24,056 bases of DNA from CAYVGO01 sp964450725 (lineage in GTDB: Bacteria > Bacteroidota > Bacteroidia > Bacteroidales > UBA932): the NCBI GenBank assembly GCA_964450725.1, contig CAYVGO010000034.1, positions 1-24,056 on the forward strand, read 5' to 3'. The notes beneath the pieces are model-generated. The model did no database searches. It was given only the letters and a program-made list of their open reading frames with translations, and was not told where the DNA came from. Position numbers and translations under genes: made by a program. Positions 23,554-24,056 of this stretch are shown one piece after another. Numbering within the stretch: the stretch's first letter is position 1; each line of letters starts with the position of its first letter.

Positions 23554-24056
23554 TTATGTGATTCCTAAAATTTCAATACTCCGTAATACATCATGTTGAG
23601 TAATACCTACTATTGGATTGGTTTCAACAAAATAAGGTTGTTGTGAGGGTAGCATGTCATTACAGTCATCAATAATGACATATTTGTCAAAGGGTGTAGC
23701 ATATTTCGACAGCCATTGTTGAATTTCTTTGCCTCTACCACCTACCGGATTAAAATCTAATTCAACCTCAACCGTTTCTACATCAAACCAGTCCATCGGT
23801 GTAATATCAATCATTTTTCCGGGTAATTTACGGACTTCCCACAACTCACACATGGCAACTAAACCCGCAAATCGCCACGAAGAAGAGATAACAATTTCGG
23901 CATGAGTATTGTCAATAATTATACCCAGATTTTTTACGGCAATCGGGTCAAATAGATAACCAAATTGATCAGTAGTCCGTTTGCCGTTTTCTCTCAAGAT
24001 TTTGATGTGGTTTTCGGTGTTGAGTACTCCATCAAGGTCAAGAAAAATGTATTTTT
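23554..24056 (-). CDS. HAD-superfamily phosphatase of the RNA/DNA-repair (PNKP/Swiss-army-knife) type, 5' end missing
   Basis: The frame runs off the right edge, so the N-terminus is missing by at least a few residues. The visible part includes HAD motif I, KYIFLDLDGVLNTENH (both catalytic Asp), near 24030; motif II Ser in VISSSWRF; and motif IV acids in YVIIDDCNDML. The compact layout and SSSWR motif match the HAD domain found in nucleic-acid repair proteins, so removal of 3'-phosphates or similar end-cleaning is the best guess. The annotated-looking start at 23997 is only an internal TTG: the frame and the catalytic motif continue upstream. It precedes the exonuclease gene by about 150 bp on the same strand. 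Confidence 0.83.
   Translation of the reverse strand, partial: KYIFLDLDGVLNTENHIKILRENGKRTTDQFGYLFDPIAVKNLGIIIDNTHAEIVISSSWRFAGLVAMCELWEVRKLPGKMIDITPMDWFDVETVEVELDFNPVGGRGKEIQQWLSKYATPFDKYVIIDDCNDMLPSQQPYFVETNPIVGITQHDVLRSIEILGIT

Noticed and set aside
1..24056. tRNA, rRNA, IS element, integrase or CRISPR array
   Set aside because: No transposase or integrase ORF, no regularly spaced repeat-spacer pattern and no recognisable RNA gene; the repeats found are gene-end or promoter repeats.

Overview
The window looks like a chromosomal contig of a Bacteroidota bacterium, most likely of the Bacteroidales. Three things support this. It carries gldE, a one-protein hybrid two-component regulator (HTCS), a DUF5683 gene beside parAB, and SelD. 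Its promoters repeatedly show the Bacteroidota -7 box TAnnTTTG, in two clear cases with a TTTG or TTG -33 box 18-20 bp upstream. Its 5' leaders are short and lack obvious Shine-Dalgarno sequences. I cannot name a genus. Base composition is uneven: a hand count of 120 bases near 4021 gives about 48% GC, and one of 60 bases near 22021 gives about 33%.

Layout. (1) 1-5556 is an accessory-looking module. A Tat-exported aldo/keto reductase and an AraC-type regulator are on the minus strand. They face a plus-strand pair: an exported cupin/CMD/CMD/dienelactone-hydrolase-like fusion and an exported alpha/beta hydrolase. The divergent control region holds two pairs of direct repeats spaced exactly 21 bp, as expected for an AraC-type protein. 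A displaced copy of the last ~20 codons of araC lies at the left edge. (2) 5588-7943 is a minus-strand pair, gldE then selD, with an excellent promoter that moves the gldE start to a GTG. (3) 8084-12085 is a large HTCS regulator with 14 propeller-blade motifs, a histidine kinase, a receiver and an AraC-type DNA-binding domain. No susC/susD or glycoside hydrolase lies beside it. Three dyads sit upstream of it.

(4) 12304-15536 is an MBOAT acyltransferase with a membrane-anchored SGNH/GDSL protein, the usual pairing for O-acylation of a surface glycan. A 100-N scaffold gap separates them, and both gap edges carry related sequence. (5) 15596-21434, read leftwards, runs maf, parA, parB, a DUF5683 protein with a tandemly duplicated module, an MltD-like lytic transglycosylase and a lactonase-type beta-propeller protein. 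It starts from a promoter just past the stop of a small basic protein. The link is chromosome segregation with cell-wall remodelling.

(6) 21488-24056 holds the small basic protein, a WYL-domain regulator with a perfect inverted repeat over its promoter, a DEDDh exonuclease preceded by a 25-codon ORF, and a HAD/PNKP-like phosphatase cut by the window end. The last three share a nucleic-acid theme and form the best candidate for an uncharacterised functional group, but that is inference from gene content and order only. No tRNA, rRNA, IS element, CRISPR array or intact parS site was seen.
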